In this document: positions 24,286 to 35,039 of the stretch, one piece after another | Position numbering within the stretch: position 1 is the first letter of the stretch | Layout: each line of letters starts with the position of its first letter | Source: Epiperipatus broadwayi | Taxonomy: Eukaryota; Onychophora; Udeonychophora; Euonychophora; Peripatidae | Length of the DNA: 64,000 bases | Assembly: GCA_028023455.1 (NCBI GenBank) | Contig: JAQFVV010006238.1 | Coordinates: 6,210,572-6,274,571, forward strand | Direction of reading: 5' to 3' | Program-made: the position numbers and the translations under genes | Notes under the pieces: generated by a model | Seen by the model: the letters and a program-made list of their open reading frames with translations, nothing else | The model's database searches: none | Told to the model about the DNA's origin: nothing

Positions 24286-25506
24286 GGTAAAGGTTTACTA
24301 TAGCGGCCCAATATGTTGGCCCTCTATTGCTTAAAATTATAACTAAATTGTAGAAAATCTTACGTATATGCTACTATATTACAATTACATTAAAATTTAA
24401 TCAATGTAAATCACATATACACTACTATATTACAATTACACGAAAATTTATTCAAATGTAAAAGATAATAAAAAAAACATTTACCTTTTTAAGCATAATT
24501 GTGTCCTATGCATATTAGGAAGTTGGAGAAAAAGTGGTATTGCTGTGTCTACTCTGAAAGGCAAATTCATGCCGGTATGATTAAAACAAAGCTCTACTGG
24601 TACCAGATTGAAATTTCAGCTTACTCTTTGCTCTCATCCACATATTTTCAATATTCTGGGTGTGTATGCCTTGGGCTTCTGGATGCACGAAGTTGTCCTG
24701 GTGGATGACAACTGAATGCATATACACATTATTGTTGAGACTGCTTATGCTATTGTATGCAGCTCAGCCATCTGAAATAATGTGTGCACCTGGTAAAATG
24801 TACTGCTGTATCAGGCCCTCCAGTGTATCAGCCATCCTGTTTGGAACTTCTGTCAATAAGCACTTTCTTGATATTCTTTCTATATCACCAAAGACCCAGT
24901 GACCTCTTCATATAGTCCCCCTGTGGTCGAAATAATACATTCCGTCCTGTAGAATACATCATCAGCGAACAATGAACACCGCACTGTTGGTATAAGGCAT
25001 ACTTCTTCAGAAGGAGTCTTCATGCAAGCCATTGATGGCCAATTCTGGAGTTTGGATGGCATTCCATAACTGATGCAGATTCCATTCTTCTGCCAAAATA
25101 GCAGTATCATTCAAAATTTTATCATCTGGAACTAAACACGTAGGAGCCATTTTTTCCAATGATAAAACTGTACACATGTGCATGTAATTTGAACTGTTGA
25201 ACACAGAGAGTGTCTTTTTTTTGTAACATGTGCTATAAATGTAGATGGTTTAAATTCTTAAGTTGTAGATAGTTTAATTTCTTAACTTTCAAATAAATTA
25301 AAACTAATTCTTTTAATTAAGGTCGTGTAATTAATCCAACATTCGAATTCTTTAAAAAGGTAAATGTTTTTAATATCTTTTACATTTAATTAAATTTTAA
25401 TGTAATTGTAATATAGTAGCATATACGTAAGATTTTCCAACAATTTAGTTATAATTTTAAACAATAGAGGGCCAACATATTGGGGCTGCTATAGTAAACC
25501 TTTACC
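24286..25506 (-). mobile_element. Merlin-superfamily DNA transposon, decayed
   Basis: The terminal inverted repeats start GGTAAAGGTTTACTATAG and share about 150 bp. The left one is longer through a ~50-bp internal tandem duplication carrying actatattacaattaca. The flanks are TAAGTCTT and TAAGTGTC (6 of 8 identical), and the empty site in the other LTR reads TAAGTGCC, consistent with an 8-bp target duplication. Merlin elements typically have TIRs starting GG and 8-9-bp duplications. The encoded transposase remnant confirms the family. Confidence 0.85.
24490..25204 (-). pseudogene. Merlin (IS1016/IS1595-type DDE) transposase remnant
   Basis: Read right to left the sequence carries recognisable blocks of the DDE_Tnp_IS1595 domain: GHWVFGDIER, then EVPNRMADTLEGLIQQYILP, HIISDG followed by a stop where tryptophan is expected and then AAYN, and later HTQNIENMWMRAKSKLKF. 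The Asp of SDG and the Glu of NIEN match the second and third catalytic residues. The first catalytic Asp region, upstream of GHWVFG, is degraded, and the N-terminal part (25204-25007) is in another frame. Several stops and frameshifts after the ALF block also break the C-terminus. The protein would cut and paste the element but cannot be made from this copy. Confidence 0.85.
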
Positions 25507-25974
25507 TAAGTGTCATATATTTAGCTTTAGCATTAGATAGTAATGAACAGATGGGCAAAATTAAAGTTAATTTGAAGGCATTCCTTGCTTATAGCTCCAT
25601 GGCTATCTACACAATGGAAAGGTCAGGAAACTCTTGCCCAGAAAATGCATATTTCCTTAAATAATCATTACAATTTTTACTGACTTCTATACAGTAAGTG
25701 ACGCAATAAAGAAGTAACAATCATTCCCACCTTTTTTAAAAGCAGATGATCGAAGAGAGTTTCTGCAATCTGATTTCTATAGCAAACGTTTTTTTTTTTT
25801 GTTTTTAAAAAGTAATTCTTTATTTTAAAATAAAAATGATAATACATTTTACTTTTAACGATTATTATTACCATTTTCAAAATGCTTTATAATTTATTTA
25901 CACGTGACTTTTAATATACTGATATATAGATATTCACATAAAAGCTGTCTGTAAACTCAGGCATGAGGGTTACA

Positions 25975-26059
25975 TTATATTTTCTACGATAAAATTTTAT
26001 CGTACATTATATATATATATATTAATACATAGGTTTAACAAAAAGTAATTTTCTAATAG
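25975..26059. other. Short AT-rich junction
   Basis: Follows LTR 2. Holds tttctacgataaaattttatcgta, a small palindrome, and a TA run. Confidence 0.5.
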
Positions 26060-26167
26060 CTCAAGCATTGGTGGTCAAGAGGTCAGCGACAGTTGCATTA
26101 TAAGCACTTGTCCTGGGTTAGCGGGTTCGCATCCCGGCTGATGCTATGACACATGAGAAAAAAAAAC
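26060..26167 (+). mobile_element. tRNA-derived SINE, copy 1
   Basis: The head folds as a tRNA. The 7-nt acceptor strands AGCATTG and TGATGCT pair, with an A-box-like block (TGGTCAAGAGG) and a near-perfect B-box (GGTTCGCATCC). It is followed by tatgacacatga and an A-run. The same head and tail recur at 31449-31553 and 61064-61174, all on the plus strand. The body is very short, so this is a head-plus-tail SINE. The variable region is longer than in ordinary tRNAs, recalling class II (Leu/Ser) tRNAs; the parent is uncertain. Confidence 0.8.
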
Positions 26168-28935
26168 ATTTCTGATTTTCATAGAGAGATAACAAAAGAG
26201 AAGGCTTATTTATTCAGGTTTTTTTTTTTAAAAAAAAATAACGATTTATTTAAAACTTTGTATAATGATGATTACATGAATACCAAGTGATATCAATAGA
26301 TAAATGTGAAGTGAAATACATACATGATGTGACCTGAAAAACCATGTGTAGTGTCCGAGACTCAAGGTTGTTGAATCAACACTTCAGTAGATTTCTAGAT
26401 TTGTCCATCACTTTGTCCCAGTTGAGCAATTATGCATGCCTCTTTGAGCACTGAAAGGCACATTAAAAATCTATAATGAGTATAAGTTTAAAATTAGGAT
26501 ATGAAGCAGAGGATGAGTGGGTTGGGAGAATGCTGGCTTGGTCAGTGACTCGCTCTCAATCTGTCAGTCCAAGTCTAACCATCTTGATATCTGTCCGTCA
26601 CTTTCTTATAAGTTAAACTATTCATTTCATGATTAAACGTGTTAACTTTTGTCATTGAGGTAATGGTTTGCCATTTTTTTTTTACCTTTTGTCTAAGAAT
26701 AGTTAGAGATCTATTTATTAATCAATATTGGATGGTAATTAGCTAGATTGTCTCCAGCCATTTTCTATAAAAATTTGCAAGCCTGTTGAAAAAAAATGTT
26801 AAAATTCATTCAGCCCACATTATCTTTGAGACATACACAAGGCAGTTCAGATGTGCTATTGTGTTATATATTTTTGCTCTCAGTATAAAGTTAAGGACTA
26901 TATTTGTTTATACATGTACTTTTTTTCTGCTGTTTGGCTAACTTCATTCCATATCTTTCAAAAATTTTGGTCATCTTCATCTATAGTCTTTCTCTAAGGT
27001 ATTTCTTCATTGTTATTTATATGATGCTTAATGTAAAAATTTGCCAAGGTGTTCTCTTCTCATTTGTATGCACTTATACATTGCTATCTTTACCATCTAA
27101 TCACCAGTGGGATAGGTTTTAGCACATTCATGCAACTTCATTCTTTATTTGATGCTATAATCAGTCAACATACATCGAGTCAGCTGACAGATTATTTATG
27201 TTATACTTTCTATAAGATGGTTATGAATATGTAGTAGGCAATTGTTGCAACTATTTAATATAGAACCATCTCTTTAGGGTATATCTTGTTTTACTGATTT
27301 TTTTTTTTTTTTTAGTATTCTTTTTTTTTTTAGCCTTTATTGAAATAAAATTAGTAAATCTGTGTATGTGCACGCTTAAGACTTAGTGGCATGTTATTAA
27401 ACTATTAAAAAGATGCAAAATAAAGCCATAACCCATGGACCCTGGATTCCCATGTGTACACTCTACTAATATACAAAATAATGCACAACATATCTTTGAG
27501 AAAGTATACCTGGTAAATCTGTGCGCGTATGAGACCGTATGTGCTGATAAGAGTATTGAACTGTAAAAATTAAAGTTTTATTTTTTTAATTAGCAAATTT
27601 TTACTAATTTACATTTTATTAAAAATGCAAATGTTTACCTTCATTAAGAAGTTACAAAATACTTATGCAAATATACTTCTATCACGTTGCAAACAACGTA
27701 TTAATTTTTTATTACAGTTCTCTTTTTCCCTCTTACTATGGATAGCTAATCCTATTGCAACAGCAAATGATGTTACACAGAGAAACCAGCTTAAAATCAT
27801 TCTCTTCCTAAGACAGTCATCATGCCACCAGATGTCCAATAATAAATAATACTCTTTTGAAATTAGCCTTAATCCTTACAGAAAAATAAAACAATGCCTT
27901 TTTGTCTCTCACGAATTGCTCCCATCAATTACAATTAGTCACCATGTTCTGCAGGTTTGTATATTTATGGTTAGAATTATTATTTTCATTTTATAATAGT
28001 ATTTAACTGTTTAAATAAATACTAGATTATTTTATTACTACGATAATACAAGCCAAATATAATAATAATATTTTTAATTATTTGATATTATAAATATATA
28101 GCTTAATAATAATTTATCATCATCGTTGCCAGCTAGCAGTCGCAATCGAGTGTGGCTATTTCACCCCCCCCCCCAAGATAGAAAGATAAAATAATTATAA
28201 TAACGACAACAACAACATACAGCATAAATAATAATAATACACTGCAGATAAGTTTTTCAAAGATTACACAAACCAATTTATAAACCATAAATACAACCAT
28301 ATATGCAGCATGCTGGTCCATAAGTCTGTTTATTATATATTTTCACTTTTGCAGCAAACATTTTTTCCTGAAAGACATAAAGGTCTTTAGTAATTGTAGC
28401 TGTCCATTGTATTCGATTTTTAACTAAAGCAATCAATACTGCATTTTCCAGAATTTTTTCCAAGACAAGTCTGCCCATTTCATGAAAATAAAGTTCTAGT
28501 TAGTCTGTAGTCACGTGGATTCTATAGTATTGTATCCAGAAAACTGAACTAACATTTGATTGGTTTTATATCTTACCGTTATATTTTTAGAATTTTTAGG
28601 AGTGCCACTAAATGAAATTTTTTGAGGATCTAAGTCTCATTTCTATACAGTAAATTAAATTAATTAACAGATTTATATACAACTACTTTAATTACAGTGG
28701 TTATAATAATTGGGATGAACGCCCTAACTTTTAACTAGGTAACATTAGCAGTGGCACATTAAAATCTGACCTTCATCTCAACCTCTAAGACTATCTTTCT
28801 ATTTAAAAATCCACCAAGGTATTTAAATTGGTTTACATTTTGATGTTATTAATCAACCAAGATAAAAGTTGCTGTCAGTGGTTGACAAAGGGCTTGATAT
28901 TTTTGAATGATAATTATTAAAAATCTATATCTGTT
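26168..28935. other. Spacer, no supportable gene
   Basis: Nothing recognisable. A minus-strand frame at 28278-28478 (66 codons, starting MGRLVLEKILENAV) has less repetitive composition than its surroundings and an internal cttatgtctttcag/g acceptor-like site. It has no family resemblance and no partner exon nearby. A T-rich tract lies at 27296-27335. Confidence 0.5.
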
Positions 28936-29219
28936 AAATAATAATGTGAAAGGCTAAAACCTTTGACAGATACGCTTTAAAAGTGCTTATGTGACAGCCA
29001 ATCAGATGTAATAATGACTGCACGTGGAACCCTTAATTCTAAAACACAAGCCAGAAATATGAAAAAAAAATGGGAACCCACATTCTCTACTTAAATCTTT
29101 GTGTGTGTGTGTTTTAGAATTAAGAGTTCCATGTGCAGTCATTATTACATCTGATTGGCTGTCACATAAGCATTTTTAAAGCATATCTGTTGAAGGTTTT
29201 AGCCTTTCACGTTATTATT
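28936..29219. mobile_element. Foldback MITE with ~110-bp arms
   Basis: GTGAAAGGCTAAAACC at 28946 is answered by its reverse complement ending at 29210 (tttagcctttcac). The arms run about 28936-29050 and 29108-29219 with few mismatches, both containing agccaatcagatgtaataat in opposite orientation. The loop contains (GT)n. Flanking TAATAAT on both sides may belong to the arms or to a target duplication. Confidence 0.85.
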
Positions 29220-29445
29220 ACATCATCTGCTTGTGCTTAATAAATTAATATTTTTACATCTGTTAAATGTTGAATGCCTTCAAAATATGGTATTGCCTTC
29301 TTGTAAATAATAAAATAATCAAATGCCTTTATTCCTCAGGAGTTTATAAGATGTGTGAACATCAGAAATACCAGTAGTGGAATTGATCTGAAGAGTTTAT
29401 GCTCCAGAGGCTGCCATTACATTAAAGCATGCAGAAATATGCAAA

Positions 29446-29517
29446 TTCCCTGATGTGACATCAAATACCAGCCTCCCATGTGATAGGCAGAGATACTTAT
29501 CACTATACCATCAAAGA
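29446..29517 (-). repeat. tRNA-Asp-like pseudogene or SINE head
   Basis: On the minus strand, TGGTATAGTGATAAGTATC, then CTGCCTATCACATGGGAG, then GGTATTTGATGTC follow the order and spacing of eukaryotic tRNA-Asp (A-box, anticodon arm, T-arm). The anticodon loop reads CTATCAC, so the anticodon is ATC instead of GTC. The B-box is mutated and the acceptor strands pair poorly. Either a dead tRNA gene or the head of a tRNA-Asp-derived SINE. Confidence 0.65.
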
Positions 29518-29519
29518 CC

Positions 29520-30304
29520 TAACATTGACTTTTGATATGAGCAGAGTCAGCAAAATTCTCAGCATGTTTTAAATCTAGAAGAATGTGAAGTTCTTGTATT
29601 TTTTACCTGATTCAAATTAAGCTTTTGCCATCAAGTCAACAGTGGTTTGTTTACTAGCTTCATACAGCCACCTGTAAATAATTCAAAGACTGTTGTCATA
29701 AAATGTAAAAATGAAATAATCTGCATGCTAGATATTTCTTTAGCAGACATCTTTATTTCAAATGCCTCAAATTTTCTAGCTGTATTAATAATACTTCCTT
29801 ACTTCCATTCTTTAGAAGCTATATTATAATTTGAATAAAGTTAGGTGAATTGCAAATAATTTCAAATAGCATTATGGACTTTTTCAATTAGCACCTCTAC
29901 TAAGTCAATAAAAGCAATATATAAATCTCTTTTTTCTGATACTTGGCATTTGCTTTTTGTTTTATATTAACCTATAAGAAATAAACAACAATTATGAGAT
30001 AAATCAAAAAAGCAATTCAATTACAACAAAAACTGATATTAAATAAAATTTAAAAAAAGCAGAAACTAATTCAAGATGTATTAAATGAAACCAATTTCTA
30101 AGAAATAAAATGTAGATATGATCCATAAGGAATAAAATTCCAAAATAAAATTATACCAAATGTATTTAGGTGAAATGTAAATTTCTTAAGTAAGTAACCA
30201 TAAGGTTCACATTCCATTATTTTTTCATCATATTGCTGCTACATGAGATCTCATTATTAGTTATCTTCACTTATGATATCTTTATGAAGATGATGATGAA
30301 GTAG
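29520..30304. other. Spacer, no gene
   Basis: AT-rich with no recognisable coding or structural feature. Confidence 0.6.
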
Positions 30305-30492
30305 TTTTAGTGTTTCAAGAAATTGTCTTTTATACCTATAAAGAATCTACAAGTGAGATGGATGGAATAAAAAAGTGTTCTGGGGTAATGTAGAGAAAAG
30401 AAGCTAGAGATTAGTGAAGATAGACTGAACTTGAAGAGACTTAATCCTGCAGTGGATTGATAATGATAGAAAATGATGATGATGATGATAAA
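30305..30492 (+). mobile_element. RTE-type LINE 3' end, plus strand
   Basis: Decayed copy of the last ~60 codons of RTE ORF2: conserved blocks correspond to gagatggatg, gaaaagaag, and ILQWIDN near the stop. It is followed by a (GATGAT)n tail at 30474-30490, the same 3' microsatellite as the minus-strand RTE copies at 48.98, 54.87 and 57.17 kb. Strongly 5'-truncated. Confidence 0.7.
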
Positions 30493-30986
30493 TGAACATT
30501 AACATTTTTGTAACAAAATAATAATTTGGCAACTGAATTAATATGAGGCCTGGTGGTTAGTATTGTTCTGCTATTCAGAAAAAGGAAAACTTAAAGAAAG
30601 GCCTTATCCCAGCTTTTACATTGCCCATAGAAGTGGTGCTGACAACATGTTTGGTCAAAAGTGACAATATATCAAAACTTTCTTGTTGCATTTTTGAATG
30701 ACCTTAGAAACATTTGCCACACATGAAGTTATTGATAAGTTCCATTTTCAGTGATTAGTTTTGCATGGTAAGTCATAAATTATTTTCATGCCTTTCCCTA
30801 ACACAATTATTGCTATAAACGGATTGCATTTTGGAATTTTATTTTTATGGATATATATTTGGTCTTAAATCTGTATTTTATTTCTTATCAATTGCTTTCA
30901 TTTAATGCACCTATTTTCAAAGATTATTATTTGTATGCTTTTATTTAATACTATTATAGTCTTTGTAAAAAAATCCCAGTCTCGCT

Positions 30987-31075
30987 TCTTTTGTTTAGTG
31001 AACCCAAAAAATAGATTTCCTTATATCCATAGTTTTTGTTTAGTGAATCCAGCAATAGATTTCCTTCTATACATA
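30987..31075 (+). repeat. Two ~44-bp tandem units
   Basis: ttttgtttagtgaaccca followed by atagatttccttatatcc recurs as ttttgtttagtgaatcca and atagatttccttctatac. Confidence 0.7.
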
Positions 31076-31448
31076 AGTACCTTCTAAAGACAATTCCATT
31101 CATAATTTATATGACAATTCTGGAAATCCAAATGAGCTATTTAAATGTTTAATAGCTATTGTCATTTAGTATATATAGTATATACTTCCAAAGAACAACA
31201 CCAATTTTCTTGTGAATACGACTGAAATGAGAGTAACTTTTTAATGTAATTATCATTTTAATCCAGAAGTATATTAATCTGATTTTCTAATAAAAGTATT
31301 TATATAATTTGAAATTTTAATACGAATTTAATTTATTTCAGCAACTGTAACTTGATTTAAACATATTTGCTGTGTCTATTAAAAAAGAATATACTTTATC
31401 CACAAATAATATGCTTAGCATGCTTTCTTCTATTAAATAATCATATTT

Positions 31449-31553
31449 GGTCAAGCACTGGTGGTTGAGTGGTCAGCACAGTTGCCTTACAAGCAGTTGT
31501 CCCGAGTTAGCAGGTTCACTTCCTGGCTGATGCTATGACACATGAAAAAAAAG
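31449..31553 (+). mobile_element. tRNA-derived SINE, copy 2
   Basis: Same family as copy 1, with A-box TGGTTGAGTGG, anticodon loop CTTACAA (as in tRNA-Val UAC) and tail tatgacacatga plus A-run. TCATATTT directly flanks it on both sides (31441-31448 and 31554-31561), a perfect target duplication. The insert interrupts the left arm of the inverted-repeat element, whose uninterrupted sequence can be read from the right arm. Confidence 0.85.
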
Positions 31554-31704
31554 TCATATTTGTAGTATTATAAAATTATAACAAGTGATGTGTGTTATAC
31601 CAGGGCGGTATTTAAATATTTTCTGTGAAAATATAAATGAGTTAATTTAAATAATCTACTTCTTTGACCAAGGGATACAAGTTTCTTTCTTGTTAATAAC
31701 ATGG

Positions 31705-32031
31705 CTATGTTTCATGCTTTTTAATTTTGTGTTTTCTGTTGTTTCTCTCAGAATACATTATTCTAGCACCTGGAGGCTCAAAGATATGACCATGCTCAAT
31801 CTCATGTTCTAAGAATATAGACTCAGATTCTGTGTCTATGGTGGACAACCCTAGCTGTGAGGTTTGCATGTGATTAAACAGCCTTGAAAGGGGATTGTTG
31901 CATTCAATCTTGTAAACAACTTGAAGGGCCTGCTCTGGGTGTGGCTTGTTTTTGATATTATTTAACAAACAGTTTAGAGTGGGTGGAATTTGAAGTTTCA
32001 CTGGTATTATATGTATCAAAGCAAACTTCAT
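31705..32031 (-). pseudogene. Penelope-like element C-terminal fragment
   Basis: Minus-strand frame of 108 codons with IPPTLNCLLNNIKNK, VVYKIECNN, then EHEIEHGHIFE and SERNNRKHKI. The order matches the linker and GIY-YIG endonuclease of Penelope-like elements (I-Y-K-I-x-C, later a H-x(3)-H-like helix, then R-E-R-N). The central part with YIG and the catalytic Arg is missing, consistent with an internal deletion. It lies between the inverted arms. Confidence 0.65.
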
Positions 32032-32589
32032 TCAAACTTTGAGATAATATCCATGGTTCCAAATCCAGATTTTGGAGTAAAATGTTTTAGCTGTATTAAA
32101 AAAAAATCCACGTCTTTATATTCTATATTAGAAAAGTCTTTTATATGTGTGTCGATGTTTGTTTTACAGTCAGCTTTTAATTTACATAATTTAAAGTTGT
32201 GAGATCAAACCTGGTCATGTCTTTGAGCCACTGAGAGTGAGTATAGTGTGTTCTGAGAGAGACAACAAAAATCACAAAGTTAAGGAAGCATGGCACATAG
32301 CTAAGAATGTGTACACTATTAGTAAGAAAAAGACGTGTATCCCTTTGTCAAAAAAATGGACTACATAAATTTAATCATTTACATTTTCACAGAAAGTATT
32401 TAAATGTACCACTCTTGTATAATAGATGCAAATTGTTATATTTTTAGAATTCTATAAATATGACTATTTAATAGTTGGAAGCATGCTAAGTATATTGTTT
32501 CTGGACCTTGATAGACATGATGAACATTTTTACTTTGAGTTACAATATGAATTTTTTTTGTATATGAATCTTAATTACAATGTAATATT

Positions 32590-33185
32590 TTAAATGTCAT
32601 TGTATTGAACATATTTTATTATCACAGTTTCTCGGATAAAATATGATAATCAATCTATGCGATGTCCTAAAATACAACAATAAAATACTTGAATTTACAA
32701 CACCAATACCATTAGATCCAATCACTTTTGATCAAAATGTACTAATTGTACCAGCATTCCATGATAGTCTCCAAGCAAAAGCTTAATCTTTTAATGATAT
32801 TGTTTAATAATTCTATCCAGCAAAAAGTAAAAGCTTTCTTTTTCTGAATTCTCTGAATCTAACGTTGATGCATAGATACTAATAAAATCCTATTAGTCTT
32901 TTATTGATTTAACATGGAATTCCAATTACCAAAAATACCAAATTAGACATTACAGCAATTCCAGCACCGTGCATTTTTCTTCCACTGATTTATTGATCTA
33001 CCCTTCCCAAAAAAATGTTTGTAGCCATACACCTAGATATTAAACTTGATTTCTCTGAAAGATAAGCTTTACTAAAAGCAGCTATATCAATCTTAAAACT
33101 TGAAAGCCTGTATTCATAGTGAAGCCATTAAATCTGATCTTGAAGTGGCATACTAAGTAATGTAGGCACATTTTACATACTTTTA
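32590..33185 (-). pseudogene. LINE APE-type endonuclease remnant
   Basis: Translated right to left with frameshifts and stops, the sequence keeps FKIDIAAFSKAYLSEKSSL (the family's I-D-I-A-A-L-S-E-T block), GRKMHGAGIAVMSNLV (the H-G-V-G-F-A block), and near the end IGSNGIGVVNSSILLL (the G-x-G-x-x-N-x-N-G block). This is the order in the exonuclease/endonuclease/phosphatase domain of RTE/CFDP2-like LINE proteins. The expected G-D-F-N-A motif is degraded. Catalytically dead, and no adjoining reverse transcriptase. Confidence 0.7.
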
Positions 33186-33204
33186 TTTAAGAAAAACTTA
33201 TTTA

Positions 33205-33725
33205 TAATATTTACCTTTACTATTAATTATTTGTTAGACTATTTCCATTATCTAATATTGAGAACTGAATAACTTAGAAAAATTGTAAACTTTATTTACT
33301 CCCAAATAAATTTAACTGTTAGTAATAGTATGGAAAAGGTAGTGTTTAACAAAATTTATATGATATTTTTCTTCTCTCTTCTTCAAGTGTTGCTGGCCTG
33401 ACCACTGACAGTATTAGCATGGAAATTGAATCTGGATCATTAAATTTTTAAACATTGAATTCTTAGGATAATATAAGTTCAGTTGGTTAAAGTATTGATT
33501 TAAAAATTCAATAAAGATTCTATAGGTTCACATTTGATTCTGATGCTACTACAACTACTGGTCAGGCCATCAATACTTGAAGAAAATAATACCACTTGAA
33601 GCATTGTGTTAAATACTAATCTGTGCACTATTGCTAACAGTTGATGTTGGAAAGTTGAAATAGTGATGGAAATAATCTAATAAATAATTAATACTAAAAT
33701 GTCATCATCATAAACCATCAGATTA
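33205..33725. mobile_element. Foldback element, ~240-bp imperfect arms
   Basis: tcttcaagtgttgctggcctg (33381 region) is matched in reverse by caggccatcaatacttgaaga near 33564-33584. Outer blocks (aactgttagtaatagt with actattgctaacagtt; ttagactatttccat with atggaaataatctaa) extend the pairing to both ends. The loop is centred near 33465. No coding capacity. Confidence 0.75.
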
Positions 33726-33785
33726 ACTTTTACATTTACTATTACCATGCTTCTGCTATATTCGTGTTGATGATATCAAAACAGT

Positions 33786-34175
33786 AGCAAACCATTTATG
33801 CATAGTGCTGCCCAGTGCAAGCCTTAGTAATCAATGAATGTAAAAAGTTTTAGTGCATAAAATTCTTTTCTAATGCATGCTTATCCAATATTCCCAGGTT
33901 AGTTTCTAGCTTGTGAATTTCTTCAGTGAGAAGCATTGAATCTGAGAGCACTGCACCTAGGTCTTAGGAACTTATGTAATGTTCCAGAAGTCACCTTTTA
34001 GTTATTTAGTTGAACATAAAGCTATGAGCCAAAGATAAAAGCCACAAGCAAGAAACTGATATGAATCGGATATTGGATGAATAGGCACTAAGTAGGGATT
34101 TTATGCACAAACCTTCATGCATCCATCAATTTCTAAGGCTTGCATTGGGTGGCACTATATTTACACAGTTTTCTG
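33786..34175. mobile_element. Foldback family F, copy b
   Basis: The outer arm gcatagtgctgcccagtgcaagcc is mirrored by ggcttgcattgggtggcact. Inside it, agtttctagcttgtg is mirrored by cacaagcaagaaact. Between are about 110 bp of loop (tctgagagcactgcacctaggtctta). Other members: 41.2, 45.4, 48.3 and 58.4 kb, plus the partial copy at 0.7 kb. Confidence 0.8.
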
Positions 34176-35039
34176 CTGTTTTAACAGCTTGTGTAAGCAT
34201 AGGAAAGTATGGCTTAGTGAGATTACTATTACAATATTGTTACAATGAGTACTTTTTCAGGTATGGCAACTTTGCCAGACTGTTTAAATGAGACCATTTT
34301 TAGATCACATTTTCTTGCTTCTCTCTACTTGCATAATGGATAGGAGGTTCCTAAATATGACTGCCTAAATATACAAATTTTTCTAGCTAGAACTTCTGTT
34401 TTAATTCTACTTTTAAACTGCCTCATTAGTGATTGTATTACCTTGAGAAAAGTTCATAACTAAGGATTATTAGCCCATTAAATATGTTTCCACTAATGAC
34501 TTTAGTAAAATAAGGAAATTGATATCCAAAATGTACATTGTTTGAATATAGAAATATAGCATAGGGAAATGACCAATGATATGAGAGACACATAGTAACT
34601 GAGCCCTACAATGATGTAAGTGACTGAAGAAGGAAAAAAGAGAGACAGAAAAACTTAGCCTTTGATAAAACAACATCCCATTATACAAGGCAGTTGGAAG
34701 AATTCCCCAGCAGGTATTGCTTATTTATTTATAGTTACTCTTCAGATCTAAGATCATTCCACTGTCTGCAACTTGTAGGGCATGCAGTAGCCTAAACACA
34801 GCAAACAACAATGGGTACATTACAGTGTTAAAAATATATATAATTTTGTTAGCCAAAATATAATCTGGGTTCTGTTGTACTTTTAGTTAAATGATTACAT
34901 CATATTTTTCTTTTGAATTTTTCTTTTTAAAGTTACAGATTTTCTCCATTTCCAAATTTTATGAATCTTTATTCATTCCTGTTCATGATCAAATTTATTC
35001 TCACCATTTTCATTTGTTTTCCTATGTCAGAATTTTAGA
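34176..35039. other. Spacer, no gene
   Basis: Nothing recognised on either strand. Confidence 0.6.

Larger units (their letters stand above)
19194..25974 (-). mobile_element. LTR retrotransposon 2, gag-only, with Merlin insertion
   Basis: Direct repeats at 19194-20424 and about 23636-25974 (the latter interrupted) flank a 3.2-kb internal region. The minus-strand LTR starts TGTAATCC, and the internal sequence next to it is a purine tract, as required for the 3' side of an LTR element. TTATAT is found on both outer sides (19187-19192, one base from the LTR edge, and 25975-25980), a plausible target duplication. The gag remnant is on the minus strand with three in-frame stops. No pol domain is present. 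The repeats are more diverged from each other than those of element 1, so this copy looks older. Confidence 0.75.
23636..25974 (-). repeat. LTR 2, right copy (5' LTR), split by Merlin element
   Basis: Matches the left LTR up to about 24285 and again from 25507 to ggttaca at 25974. Between them sits the Merlin transposon. Confidence 0.75.
31335..32560. mobile_element. Large inverted-repeat element with Penelope-like core
   Basis: Left-arm blocks (atgcttagcatgctt, gtatttaaatattttctgtg, ccaagggatacaagt) recur in reverse order and complement on the right (aagcatgctaagtatat, cacagaaagtatttaaat, gtgtatccctttgtc) up to about 32560. The arms are a few hundred bp, the left one split by a SINE. The loop (about 31700-32270) holds a Penelope-like GIY-YIG-region remnant. 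Penelope-like elements can carry terminal repeats in direct or inverted order, so this may be a whole rearranged element; a separate foldback that captured the fragment is also possible. Confidence 0.65.

Noticed and set aside
28278-28478. Possible host exon (66-codon minus frame)
   Set aside because: Composition is slightly gene-like, but there is no homologous family, no second exon and no promoter. Kept only as a remark in the spacer entry.
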